DNA of 64,000 bases from Parietichytrium sp. I65-24A. Its lineage: Eukaryota > Sar > Bigyra > Thraustochytrida > Thraustochytriidae. The stretch is taken from the NCBI GenBank assembly GCA_012862575.1, contig BLSF01000032.1, positions 310,001 to 374,000 on the forward strand, written 5' to 3'. Under the pieces are notes generated by a model. The model was given only the letters and a program-made list of their open reading frames with translations. It did no database searches and had not been told where the DNA came from. The position numbers were made by a program, and so were the translations under genes. Numbering within the stretch: position 1 is the stretch's first letter; each line of letters opens with the position of its first letter. Of this stretch, positions 1 to 9,747 are shown piece after piece.

Positions 1-2
1 GG

Positions 3-155
3 ACAGAGGACAGCGGATTCACATATTACGCCAATCAAAAGTTCACCCAGTTTGAGAAAGCGCTGCAGGAAGAAAGAAGCAAGCGAATTGAAGCAGAAAA
101 GAAGCTAGACAGGCTCATGCACCTATTGGAGGAGCGCGAGCTCAAACAGCGGTGA
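3..155 (+). CDS. C-terminal end of an unidentified coiled-coil protein (5' part outside the window)
   Basis: The third forward frame is open from the left edge for 50 codons and stops at TGA 153-155. The peptide is strongly charged and helical (FEKALQEERSKRIEAEKKL, then a Leu/Glu/Arg-rich end), which is typical of a C-terminal coiled coil. The other two forward frames stop at once or read as basic, low-quality peptide. No catalytic motif is visible, so no function is offered. The gene converges with the TBC gene on the opposite strand, with about 270 bp between the two stop codons. Confidence 0.55.
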   Translation, partial: TEDSGFTYYANQKFTQFEKALQEERSKRIEAEKKLDRLMHLLEERELKQR

Positions 156-427
156 ACTTTACTTGACGAAATAAAATGCGAAAAGAGGTGTGCTAATTGA
201 GACTGAGAGAAAAACGGGGACCCTACCTCCATACTTGCACAAGAGGAAAAAGAGGCCAATATCTGAAGTGCAACAAAGAAAAGGTTTTTTGAGGATTTAT
301 GATTCATTTTCTTCCGCCCTGAAAGGATTGAAACAATGGTCGTAGAGAGAGGCCAGCAGAAAGATCATCGACACGTATGGCAAATTACACTGGGAATGAT
401 TGACGAGTAAAGCTCTCGCACTTCCCG
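156..427. other. Short convergent intergenic region
   Basis: About 270 bp between the stop of the left-edge coiled-coil gene and the stop of the TBC gene. It should hold the 3' UTRs and polyadenylation sites of both. An AATAAA occurs near 170 on the + strand. Nothing else is seen. Confidence 0.6.
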
Positions 428-2011
428 CTACGAAGTGCTGAGCTGCGTCCAGAGGCCTTTGATCGCTTCAGATTTTGATTGTTCGTTTTGCTCTAAGACG
501 CCACAAAGCTGCTGGCTGAATGCAGCTTTCTTTTCCTGGATCTCTTCCATCTCTACTTGGGCTTGGGATGTCTTCCATAAAGCATGTTCGACTGTTTTTG
601 ACACGTTGCAAATTCGGGCATCGATGTATTCAATTTTTTCAAGCTCTTGTTCCAGCGGCATTCTCTCCGACTCGTAAAGTTGATCTGAAAGTAGCTTTTT
701 CTTCTCCTTCAAGTCGTCCAAGATTGTTTTCGCGTCCATGTACTCCTGGGCGACAGCCTGGAATTCGGCTTCTTTGGCCGAGTAAGCCTTCTCGGCGCTT
801 TCTATCTTGCCACGGAGGTAGCTCACGTCATTTCTAGTTTCCGTATCAAGGTGGTCTATCTGCTGCTTGAATGCTGCAGCAAGCCGGTGATCTACGAACA
901 CGTCATCGTCGGGATATTGGTGCGGGACGACGTGCACAGGTTTGTGCGAAAGATCAGGCGCCTCGACGTCTGGCTCGGCGGCGCGATGCACGCTTTTGAA
1001 CAACATGTGAGTAATGTACTCACTCTCTAGGTCTGCCAGCTCGCGGGTCGAAATTTTCACGTGAAATGCGTCAGCAAGCGCGTCTTGCTTGTTAAGATAC
1101 ACTGCGTTCCCGTGCCGAAAGTACATGCTCAGCTGCTCCAGGCTCATATCAATGATCTCTTGCTCGCAAGAGCTCAGGATGGCCAAACCAGTCTTGAAGA
1201 TTGTCTTCCAGCCCTCCAAGACCAGAACATCCCAGACTCGTATAAGTTGCTCGACCTCCATGTTGTAGCTCATTAACGTAAGAAACCACTGCGATGCAAA
1301 GAAATCTGGGGCTAATCCTATTGAGCGAAAGTGCGCGTGCATGGACGGGAGCTTGGAGGAGATGAGGCGATCAAATTGATAGATCCGAAGTTTCAGCTGG
1401 GGAACGCCTGGCCGCCACAGCTCTCTCATGTCGAAGCGGTTCAGAAAGGCCACCATCAGCCAAAAAACTTGCGCCTCGACATTTTCCCGCTCCTCCTTGC
1501 CTATGCCTTTCGTTGCCGCAGCCAGCTCGTCGGCGGCGCAGTCCGGGCCGTCGAATCCCAGCGCCACTATGAGCGCAACTGCCACCACAAAATTCATGCC
1601 TTGGCAATAGCCCACCTTTGGCTCATACACGGCAAGCGCCACGAGGACGTTGAAAAGCATCTCTCTTCCCAGGCCTTGCTTGACACGGAACAGCGCTCGC
1701 TGCGGGAACGTCCGCGTAACGTCCCGCGCAATCTCGCCCTCGATACCGGGCTGCTGGGACAGCGAGAACCATGACGCCGCGCTGTTGGACGTGCTGAACT
1801 TGCTCTTCGCCAGGCATGCGCGATAGGTCGCCAGAGACCCGCCTTGCTCGCTCATCGCGCTTGCCTGAGACTGATGCAACCAGAATTTGAACCTAGACGT
1901 CGAAGGCAAGCCGTACGCGCGCACGCAGTTTTTCTCCACGTCCCTGCTACCGAACCTTGCGTACCAGTCCCAGCACACTGCCCTCGCCATGTACAGGTCT
2001 TTAAACTGCAT
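428..2011 (-). CDS. TBC-domain Rab GTPase-activating protein with C-terminal coiled coil
   Basis: A 527-aa protein. It should speed GTP hydrolysis on a Rab GTPase and so control membrane traffic. The TBC domain covers roughly residues 85-300. The arginine-finger motif IxxDxxRTFP is present (IARDVTRTFP, Arg100), and so is the glutamine-finger motif (VGYCQGMNF, Gln137). The later TBC block APDFFASQWFLTLMSY, near residue 235, is also clear. From about residue 390 onward the protein is a Lys/Glu-rich coiled coil, probably for dimerisation or effector binding. I chose the ATG at 2011 because the only in-frame codon further upstream that could start is a TTG. No intron is needed. The Rab substrate cannot be told from the sequence. 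The gene lies head-to-tail upstream of nothing obvious; the next gene, AP beta, is on the same strand but 0.75 kb away. Confidence 0.9.
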   Translation of the reverse strand: MQFKDLYMARAVCWDWYARFGSRDVEKNCVRAYGLPSTSRFKFWLHQSQASAMSEQGGSLATYRACLAKSKFSTSNSAASWFSLSQQPGIEGEIARDVTRTFPQRALFRVKQGLGREMLFNVLVALAVYEPKVGYCQGMNFVVAVALIVALGFDGPDCAADELAAATKGIGKEERENVEAQVFWLMVAFLNRFDMRELWRPGVPQLKLRIYQFDRLISSKLPSMHAHFRSIGLAPDFFASQWFLTLMSYNMEVEQLIRVWDVLVLEGWKTIFKTGLAILSSCEQEIIDMSLEQLSMYFRHGNAVYLNKQDALADAFHVKISTRELADLESEYITHMLFKSVHRAAEPDVEAPDLSHKPVHVVPHQYPDDDVFVDHRLAAAFKQQIDHLDTETRNDVSYLRGKIESAEKAYSAKEAEFQAVAQEYMDAKTILDDLKEKKKLLSDQLYESERMPLEQELEKIEYIDARICNVSKTVEHALWKTSQAQVEMEEIQEKKAAFSQQLCGVLEQNEQSKSEAIKGLWTQLSTS

Positions 2012-2778
2012 TTCGCGCTCCAAAGGTCAGCAAACACTCATAACACTTCGGGTGCCGGTCACACCAAAATCAAATCAATCCAAACGAAAACAAGCCAGCC
2101 CGCAGGCAACTCACGTCGAGGTATCTACACACATGCGCGCTGAGGCACACGGACGCCATCTTAGTCGCCGCCTCTCCCGCTTCCCTAATGACCCGCTCGT
2201 CGCTCCAACCAATATCCTCACAAACTACCTGCACCCAGCACTTCTGCTGCACTTCTCCGTGCTCACTCCGAGCAGGAATCCCAAAGCCAGCCGCTGGAGT
2301 CAACGAGTGTGCCAACGAGTGTGCCAACGAACGAACGAACGGACGAACGGACGAACGGTTCGCCACTTCGCGCGGTGGCCCGTGCGACCGCGCGCCTGCC
2401 CAAAGCTGCGCGTGGGGAGCTGAGTGGGAGACGAGTGAGCGAGCAACTCATTCGAGAGACTCTTCGAGGACTATGGCCAGCCACCGTGATTAGATAGGAG
2501 TTGGAGTTGATTCAGGATGATTCAGGTGTAGTGGATTGAAATACAAGGCGCAATGCAATGCAATGCAATGCGATGCGACGCGATGCGAATGCCAGTGCAC
2601 AGTGTAAAGGGTGAGGGGCGGGTCCTTTAGCTTTGGCATTTGGTTCGTTCAATGGGAACAGGGTTGTGAAAAGCTTGAATGGGTGAAGGGGAGATTTTGC
2701 GCGACGGAGCGTTTCGCGGCTTTCAGATACTTTCAAGGTTCGTGGGTCCGGTTTGTTAAAGAGAGGGTTGGAAAATTA
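2012..2778. promoter_or_regulatory. Intergenic region with TBC promoter and AP-beta 3' end; short simple repeats
   Basis: It lies between the start of the TBC gene and the stop of the beta-adaptin gene. Two simple repeats stand out: a CGAACGAA/CGGACGAA tandem at about 2318-2358 and an AATGC/GATGC tandem at about 2548-2592. A GTGTGCCAAC unit is doubled just before the first. No open frame here looks like a protein. Confidence 0.5.
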
Positions 2779-5625
2779 TTATTGCTGAAGCAAAAGCGAC
2801 TCGATAAACTGGCAGGCAAATGGCAGGAGATGAGCCTGGCGCGACTTTACGCTCACTTTGCAAGCATCGTAGCCTTGCTTGAAGGTGAGTTCGATCAAAA
2901 GAGACGCCCCACTGATGATCTCGCAAGAATAGTACGCAATCTGTTGATCATTCACATTGCGGGTAGCGATGTGTGCAATGTTGCTCTGCGCGAGCCTAGA
3001 GCTGACCATGTCTACATTGTTGGAGAAAATGCCACGTACAGTGGTCGATTGGCCGACCTGCGCTTCTCCGAGAGACTTCCACTCGCTGATAAAGTCTTTC
3101 TTGTCCGTGGCAGGATTTTCTGTGAGAAGGGAGCCAAGGTGCGTCTGGACCTTAAAGTATTCAACGGAACTAGTTGCCACCACCTTCAACGCAACGTCAA
3201 TGTTTGCGTCTGGGGCCGATGGATTTAGTTTGTTTTGGTCCACACTGAGAGGCACTGAAAACATCCCGCTGGAGTTGACCCCCAACGGCTGTGTCAATTC
3301 AATTCCTACCCGGGCCGGGACAATACCATGCGCGTTCTTGTTAAATTGGATCTTAAACTCCTGCACAGGGCTTGTGCCGGTATTTGTGAAGTTGAGATCC
3401 AGATAAGTCTGGCCACTTCGCCTGGCAAAGATTCCCTGAACGCGAAGACCATTCTTGTCCATGAGCACTGGCATGTCGGAAGAAGGAGAAGCCGAAGCTT
3501 GAAAACCGCTGGAAGAGGAGCCTCCCATGACGCCTCCGCCTCCGAAAATGTCGAGGACGTCGCCACCAGAGCTTGGGGGAGGAGCGCCATCGCCCATGCC
3601 GCCCATTCCGAGCATATCCAACCCCATGGCACCGGAAGAGCTGGCCGATTGAGCAGGAGCAGGAGAAGAGTCGCCAAACCCTAGCAGGTCCTCGATGTTG
3701 TTGCTGTTTGAGGACGATTTCTTTGCGCGAGCAGCTGTCTCCGTGTCGGAGTCGCTCGAAGACTCGTCATCAGAGCCCGATTCTTCTTCGGAGTCGTCCT
3801 CTTCATCGTCGTCATCAGCCCTGCCCCCAAGCGGCACGCGAACACGCTTGACGAAGGCCTCTGGCGGTTTGTGGTAAATGGACGACAGCAAAGAGATGTC
3901 GGCCGTCAGCTCGTCGAGGAGCATAGGCTCAATCATGGCAGAGTCGTCACTGATCACAGGCTTTTCGGAGAGCACAATCTGTTTGGCAGCCTCTGGATCA
4001 GTGCTCAAGAGGCGCCAGTAGATGTAGCCTCGGTCGCGCAAGTCCGGATTGTCAGTGTGCTCTGTGGCAAGAGAAAGCACGTTTTCCATGATGCTCTTGC
4101 TCCGGTCCGGGCGTTTGAGGTAGAGCTTGACAGTAGCCGTGAGGAGCTGAAGCTGAACATCAGAAGTCTCCTCCGCGAAGTTGTCTAAGAAGGTTTCCAA
4201 GAGCTCGTCGGCATTATCTATACGTGAAGCATATTCTCCAACAATCCACACCATGCTTGCTTTCGCTTCAGGCTCATCCAACGACTCGAGGTTCTCGCAC
4301 AGGGTCGCGATAATGCTCTCGTAGCGGTTTGGGTATCGGCGGAAGATATCCTTGATTACTATGATACTCTCCTGTACGACGTAGTTGACCCTTGTTTTGA
4401 TCAGGTCAAGCAAAACGTTGATGCACTTCTCCGCAGACCGCTCTAGCTTGATGGCGATCCTGCCGATGGCTCGGACGGCTTTCCGCACAAAGTCGACGTC
4501 CACTTCCGTGGCATACTCTTTAAGCTCAAGAAGAACCTGTTCCGCATTCTTCTCGCCGCATAACAGAACCATGAGCTCCAGCTTCTCCATCTTGACGTAG
4601 ATTGGATCATTGTACCTACAGAAGAAGACGCGAATTTCGTGTGAAAGAATGCTAGGCTGCTTTTGCACGATCAGGTTGATGTTCCTCAAAGCAATATACT
4701 GAATTTCAGACTCTGCAGAGAGGAGCGTCACCAAGGGAGGGCTCAGCTTCCGAGCCAGCGCCTTGACAGAGTCTGCGTTATCAATGTGCTCCAGGTATTT
4801 GATGATGATCTTGACCGCACCCATCACCACAGCACTATTGGAGTGCTGAAGGAGCGGAGAGATGCGCTCCAAAATTGTTTCCGCCTCGCGCGAATTCTTT
4901 GGGTGGTAGGTGGCGATGGCGTCCAAGATAAACACTTGTCCCCACTCTGAACAATCGGCCAAAGCTGCCAACAGTTTCGAGAGCACGGAGCTGGTGACCG
5001 AGAAGATCTTGGCTCCACCGAGCCCAGCAATTTCGCTCAGCGCAGCGACGGCATTTGCGACGACCACCTGAACGGAGTCAGACACCAGTTCGTTGAGCAT
5101 TTCCAAAAAGCCCTGGTCTTCCGCGAGGCCAGGGTTGATGTCGTAAAGCTTGGCCACGCAGAGAGCGGCGGTCTTGCGGACATATGGATCTTCGTCCTTG
5201 AGACAGCGCCTGAGTGGGTCGCAAAGATATTCTGTGATTTTGTCCACCCGAATGCAGCCCATGGTTCGAATAGCGAGCGCGCGGATGAGCGGATTTGGAT
5301 CGTTCGCGTCTCTGCGGAAAGTGTTCACTGCCAAGATAGCCATGTCTGGCTGTGACTTGGCGTAGTTGATCAGGTACAAATACACGAGTTTCTTCATATC
5401 AACGCTGTCAGTCTGCATGCAATTGAGCACATCCGGAAACAGCGACGACACATCTTTCCCGACCGTCATCGCGGCGATCACCTTCTTCACGGCATCTTTC
5501 CGCTTCTCCGGCTTGGGGTCGTGCAGCTCGTTCTTCAGCTCGTGAATCTCGCCCTTTTTCGTCGTCGTAAAATACTTGGAGTCGTTACCGCCTCTCTTCA
5601 GCCCCGGGATGTTCAGGTTCATCAT
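2779..5625 (-). CDS. AP-1/AP-2 complex subunit beta (beta-adaptin)
   Basis: A 948-aa large adaptin. The N-terminal trunk (about residues 1-590) is a HEAT/armadillo solenoid with family blocks such as KKGEIHELKNEL, KKLVYLYLINYAKSQPD, NPLIRALAIRTMG and DPYVRKTAALCVAKL. A flexible hinge follows (about 600-710), first Asp/Glu/Ser-rich, then Gly/Ser-rich, with hydrophobic-acidic patches (EDLLGFGD, DVLDIFGG) that could bind clathrin. The C-terminal ear (about 715-948) starts near VLMDKNGLRVQG. The protein would work in clathrin-coated vesicle formation at the trans-Golgi/endosome and/or plasma membrane. The trunk resembles the beta1/beta2 type, not beta3 or beta4; many protists use one beta for both AP-1 and AP-2. 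The ATG at 5625 begins MMNLNIPGLKRG; five codons further upstream there is only a TTG. The frame is unbroken. A purine-rich tract on the coding strand begins just upstream. Confidence 0.96.
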   Translation of the reverse strand: MMNLNIPGLKRGGNDSKYFTTTKKGEIHELKNELHDPKPEKRKDAVKKVIAAMTVGKDVSSLFPDVLNCMQTDSVDMKKLVYLYLINYAKSQPDMAILAVNTFRRDANDPNPLIRALAIRTMGCIRVDKITEYLCDPLRRCLKDEDPYVRKTAALCVAKLYDINPGLAEDQGFLEMLNELVSDSVQVVVANAVAALSEIAGLGGAKIFSVTSSVLSKLLAALADCSEWGQVFILDAIATYHPKNSREAETILERISPLLQHSNSAVVMGAVKIIIKYLEHIDNADSVKALARKLSPPLVTLLSAESEIQYIALRNINLIVQKQPSILSHEIRVFFCRYNDPIYVKMEKLELMVLLCGEKNAEQVLLELKEYATEVDVDFVRKAVRAIGRIAIKLERSAEKCINVLLDLIKTRVNYVVQESIIVIKDIFRRYPNRYESIIATLCENLESLDEPEAKASMVWIVGEYASRIDNADELLETFLDNFAEETSDVQLQLLTATVKLYLKRPDRSKSIMENVLSLATEHTDNPDLRDRGYIYWRLLSTDPEAAKQIVLSEKPVISDDSAMIEPMLLDELTADISLLSSIYHKPPEAFVKRVRVPLGGRADDDDEEDDSEEESGSDDESSSDSDTETAARAKKSSSNSNNIEDLLGFGDSSPAPAQSASSSGAMGLDMLGMGGMGDGAPPPSSGGDVLDIFGGGGVMGGSSSSGFQASASPSSDMPVLMDKNGLRVQGIFARRSGQTYLDLNFTNTGTSPVQEFKIQFNKNAHGIVPARVGIELTQPLGVNSSGMFSVPLSVDQNKLNPSAPDANIDVALKVVATSSVEYFKVQTHLGSLLTENPATDKKDFISEWKSLGEAQVGQSTTVRGIFSNNVDMVSSRLAQSNIAHIATRNVNDQQIAYYSCEIISGASLLIELTFKQGYDACKVSVKSRQAHLLPFACQFIESLLLQQ

Positions 5626-5640
5626 CTTGCCCTTCTCCAA

Positions 5641-5716
5641 CTAAACTCTTCTCCCTTCTCCCTTCTCCGTTCTTCGTTCTTCGTTCTCTCTTCTCTCTTC
5701 TTCTCCCTTCGCCCGC
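5641..5716 (-). promoter_or_regulatory. GA-rich tract upstream of the beta-adaptin start
   Basis: The + strand is almost pure pyrimidine (CTTCTCCC and CTTCGTT units), so the coding strand of the beta-adaptin gene is purine-rich immediately 5' of the ATG. Similar tracts lie upstream of other genes in this window. Confidence 0.5.
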
Positions 5717-6528
5717 ACAGTTAGTTCGCTCGTCTTCTGCGTCAAGGTGTTCAAATTTTAAATTTTCAGGGTTCTCCGCTGACACTGCTCACAAGATACA
5801 GCAGCGGCGAGTACAGTGCACACCGTGCGCGCGTACTCTTTCCCCTCACCTGGCACTTGTGGGACGCTCCGCTCCTTCTTCTTTTCCTTCTTTTCCTTCT
5901 TTTCCTAGCGCCGGCGTATTCACTCTTAGGCGGCGAGTATCCAAAGATTTTTTTCTACGGGTTTCGCGTATCTCGAGGTGTAGTGCTTACTACGGGTTAC
6001 TATGCTGTACTGTTGCGGTAGCATATTAGGGTAGGAGTGCGTTAGGCTGTACTGAGCGGCCGTAGGTTACTCTCTGCGATGGTAGGGGATGGTTATGGAG
6101 GAGTAGGATCGCTGTGCGAATCGTATCCACGTCACCAGATTGTCCTAGCACGCAGTAGAGAGTCCTCCAGTTGGGCACCCTCGAAAGATCTTTGGGAGGA
6201 GCCGAATACTTGAAGTTTCATTTCATTCATCTTTTTCATCCGCGTTTTCATCGTTCTTCATCCGCGTGAACCAAGGTTTTCTTTGCGGGTGATGCTGCTT
6301 GATTTAAAGCTGGCTGAATTGCGTTTTGTGAAATTTTGAGGGTTGTGTTGGAGTTTGTTATCCTCCTCGTGAGGTCTTCCATTCAACGCATCAAAGCACC
6401 CACAACAGTTGCTTTCGAATTTTGTTGTTCCATTGCATACGAAGCACCAAAGCTTAGGCTTCTGTCTAAGAGTTTTTATATGTCCATAGGACTCCCTATA
6501 GTCGCTGGGAGCCGCAAGTTGGAATCGG

Positions 6529-6551
6529 CCGGTTCTTTGGTGAAGAACCGG
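6529..6551. repeat. Perfect 9-bp hairpin
   Basis: CCGGTTCTT at 6529-6537 pairs perfectly with AAGAACCGG at 6543-6551 across a 5-nt loop (TGGTG). It lies in non-coding DNA. Its role is unknown. Confidence 0.6.
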
Positions 6552-7065
6552 ATTGCACTGTTTCGGGTATCTCGTGCCGCGCGTTGGCTACTCGAGTTCT
6601 GGAAGAGCCCACCGAACCTAGTAAGCCCTATGCCGGGATTGTGAAGTACTCTTTCAGGGCTTGTTTAGGCCGGACGATAGTCGTACATTTTTCTCCTCAC
6701 AAAGCCTTCCTCACGAATCGTTGAAGCCTTCCACCTGAAAGTAATAGAATAGGTCTTCTTTTGGAAGCACCGCTTCATCGAGATGCTTGACGAGCGAGCT
6801 CGCACGCGACCCAGCTCTTTGGTGCTTGCTATCCACCACTTATCGCATTGAGTAAGGGCGTGGGTTCGGCCTTCTCCCAGATCAGAGCGAATACTGACCC
6901 GTCTTGTCGGTCCGAATTCTTCTCCCGCCATGTCTCAATCAAAGAGCTCATCCTCGCTTAAGACACCTTGGTTCGGTAAGATTCGCAGCTTGCAAGTTTG
7001 TTTTCCACCCGCTGCATTTCCGCACAAGACCGCGCGTCAGCCAACGGAACGTGCTAGCAGGTGTA

Positions 7066-7173
7066 TAGGACCACATGGGGTCTTTTGGACCCTCATAGAT
7101 AAGCCTACCGGAGCGGAACTGTGGTAGTAGAGCTCCGGGAGCTTCGCATGCCGAAGTATTCATAGTGGTCCTA
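7066..7173. ncRNA. Possible folded RNA: closing stem around several hairpins
   Basis: TAGGACCAC (7066-7074) is perfectly complementary to GTGGTCCTA (7165-7173). Inside are GGGTC/GACCC (7078-7082 with 7088-7092), CTACC/GGTAG (7105-7109 with 7123-7127), AGCTC/GAGCT (7131-7135 with 7139-7143) and, overlapping that one, CTTCG/CGAAG (7142-7146 with 7152-7156). The result looks like a multi-branch cloverleaf of about 108 nt. The strand cannot be decided, and I see no clear RNA polymerase III box or terminator. It does not match tRNA, U-snRNA or 5S consensus. It could be a non-coding RNA or a DNA cruciform. Confidence 0.3.
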
Positions 7174-9328
7174 GGTGACGGGGCAAGTCACTTGTGTGAG
7201 CACGAGTCAGGAAGTGCAGGTGAGTTCGTCATCAAAATCGAAGTGCGAAAACGCTGTCTGACTTGTCTGACTTTGTTCTGAATTCTGAATCCCTCAGTTT
7301 ATTTTTTACTTCGGAAAAAAGCAAACAAACATACAAATAAAAAGCAAAGCTATTCTGGCTTTGTTCATTCAATCGTTCATCAATTGAAATGAACAGAACA
7401 AAAAGCAACCGAAGCAAATTGGGCAAATTGGCGACGAACGAGCTTGGAGAGAGAGAGAGAGAGAGAGTTCGAGCAAGCTTGAAAAGTTGGGAAAATTCTG
7501 CGAGTGCTGGCCACCATAGATCAATTGGGTCCGGGCGCACTTTTTTTTCCCGCAAAGCGCGCTCTGCTCAACCTACTTTAATTTTGTCATTGACTGTGAA
7601 TGAACATTGAGAAAGAGACACAAAAGACTGCAACTCTAGATCCGCGAACGTTCGGACTCCTCCTCTCAATACTTTCCCATTCCATCAGCCATGTTTTAAT
7701 AATTCAACTAAGTTATCAATCGATCGATCAACCCGAGAGTTTTGTGCCGTTTAGAAATAGCAATCGCATTCGCATTCGCAATGGAAATCGCAAGGGCTTT
7801 GAATGATTGACTGATTGACCGATCGGGAACAGATTTCAGTAAACCTGTTGAGAGCAGACAGATACTCATACTCAGTACGTACTCATTACCTTCTCTAAAT
7901 GTATAAATGCCTCGTCTTCTTCCTTCTTCGAGCCGAGACGACCCGAGGGAAGAGGCTCTCGCGAGCGCTCATAAACCCGTGGAAAAGCAGTCGTCTGTCT
8001 ATTTTCAAGTCCAAGTTATGTTTGAAAAACACAGGGTTTGGAAGGTCGTTCTCGACTGCACTTGGACCAGACAGCCTGATAAATTACAGTTGGCTCGCTG
8101 CGATGTTTGACAGTCTACAGGAACACAATTCGCGCAGTCGGCAGTCTGTAAAGAAAACGGCCCGACGTATATGCCGACGTAGCAGACTTTTGTCTTCGGG
8201 CTACTCGAGCATCGCAAGAGCCTTCAGTTAGATGGAGAAGATGGAGAGCGTGGCAGCCTCGTGCGAGATCACATTCACAGGCAATTCTGCCAATGCGTTC
8301 CATCGGCTTTGTCCAGGTATTTATTTATTTGCCAGAAAGAATTGAGGAGCATGACTAGTTCGGAACGAGTCATTTTTAAAAAATTGAATTCAGAACAGTT
8401 CAAACGAAGCCTGATGCTTGGGTTGTGCTTGTGATGTGTTGCTAGCTCGTCATGAGAGGGGTCATCTTCCTCACCGAAGAGAGAGAGAGAGGGATAGAGA
8501 GAGGGAGATTCAGCAACACGTGTCATTCAGAGAGCTTCCCTCTCTCACTCTCTGGCTCCCTCACACTTCGCATGCCTCCCTCACAGCTCGCGCTTTAATC
8601 GCCGTCAGCGCATCAACCTAGCAGTCCCGCTTTCCAGAACCCAAGGGAGAGACGCTGAGAAGAAAAAAGAAGAGAAAAAGAGAAAGGAAAAGAAAAGAAA
8701 GGGCCGTGGCACCGACAGGCGCTAGGCTCCGTATAATCTCTCCGGTAAACCCTTTCGGCCCCATACATTCACTAATTCATTCACTCACTCACCACCAGTC
8801 AGTTGTCTCTCTGTGTCTCTCTTTCTCTCTGTCTCTCATATTTTTTTCTTTCTTTCTCGACAGCCGTCTCCCTCACAGCGCCTCCAAATGTGACCACTCT
8901 GCAGCGGCTGCTAGCCGTCGCACTAGGACTCCCACGCTCTCCCTCACACCACAACGGCGGTCGGAACGCCTCACAAGCGCGCAGAAAAACTGCAAGTCGG
9001 ACGCACTCCTATCACTCCGCTACCGCGCGGCCTAGGAGCGGGGAGCGAGAAAAAGTGCGAGGAAACTGAGGAAACGCGAGTGGGGTGGACCACACTAAGA
9101 GAGAGAGAGAAAGAAGGAAGCAAAACCAAATTGGAGAGCAAAGAAGAAGGGTCGAAATTTGGACCGCCGCGAGTACGGTATTTAGGTTCCCGAGGACACT
9201 TGATTTAGTGCGCGGAGACGGCGAGAAGGCGAAAAGGCAAGCACGCTGGAAGGGCAAGGTTGTGGTCGTGGCCAAAGGCGAACATTGCGTTTGCCGACAG
9301 TGCATTCGTTGCGGAAAAGACGGCGGTG

Positions 9329-9335
9329 ATATATA
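9329..9335 (+). promoter_or_regulatory. TATA-like box
   Basis: ATATATA lies 107 nt before the ATG of the small gene at 9442. This is a plausible distance for a TATA box plus a leader of roughly 80 nt. Confidence 0.35.
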
Positions 9336-9441
9336 GGTGATCTCGCTGATTGCTGTTTGCTGTTTGCTGATCGTTGATTGGTGATTGGTGATCGCTGGGC
9401 GAAAGTGTGTTTCTCGATTGAGAGAGCACAGAGGAGTTAGA

Positions 9442-9747
9442 ATGTTGACGCGGGGGCTCACAAGAGTGGTGGCGCCACGGAGAACAGCGGCTTTCTCGCT
9501 GTGCAGCAAAGTTGCTACTCAAAGGCCGATTTTCCAGCTGGGGCCGAACGAAAGGCTCAGGCGCCAGAATAGTGGTGACCTCGCCAGAGAGGCCTCGCGG
9601 GTAGAAATCGGCGCGGTCGTGGACAGGCGCGGGGAGTACTTTTACAACTTTGGAAATGACAAACTGGAGTTGGTGACGCCACCGCCGGCCATGTCACTAG
9701 ACTCAGTCAGCCTGGGCTGCGACGACTCTGAATTGATGCACCTCTAA
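9442..9747 (+). CDS. Small protein of unknown function with a likely mitochondrial presequence
   Basis: A 101-aa protein that I do not recognise. The first 25 or so residues (MLTRGLTRVVAPRRTAAF and onward) are rich in Arg, Ala and Thr, lack acidic residues and could form an amphipathic helix, as in mitochondrial targeting peptides. The rest is soluble and acidic towards the C-terminus (ends DDSELMHL). No known domain is visible. The ATG at 9442 is the first in frame; the frame is open upstream, but only a TTG lies there. Support for a real gene is the TATA-like box at 9329, a GA-rich tract at 9095-9150 and a targeting-like start. It could also be the first exon of a longer gene. Confidence 0.5.
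   Translation: MLTRGLTRVVAPRRTAAFSLCSKVATQRPIFQLGPNERLRRQNSGDLAREASRVEIGAVVDRRGEYFYNFGNDKLELVTPPPAMSLDSVSLGCDDSELMHL

Larger units (their letters stand above)
5717..9328. other. 3.6-kb non-coding stretch between beta-adaptin and the small mitochondrial-like gene
   Basis: No open frame longer than about 110 codons, and none looks conserved. From 6000 to 7200 the sequence is of normal complexity with several inverted repeats, so it may carry non-coding RNA. From 7440 to 9150 it is full of GA/CT runs, with GAGAGA tracts near 7450, 8480 and 9095. Nothing else can be supported. Confidence 0.5.

Noticed and set aside
6665-6931. 88-codon minus-strand frame with a real ATG
   Set aside because: Partly protein-like, but overlapped by equally open frames and without motif, neighbour or promoter support.
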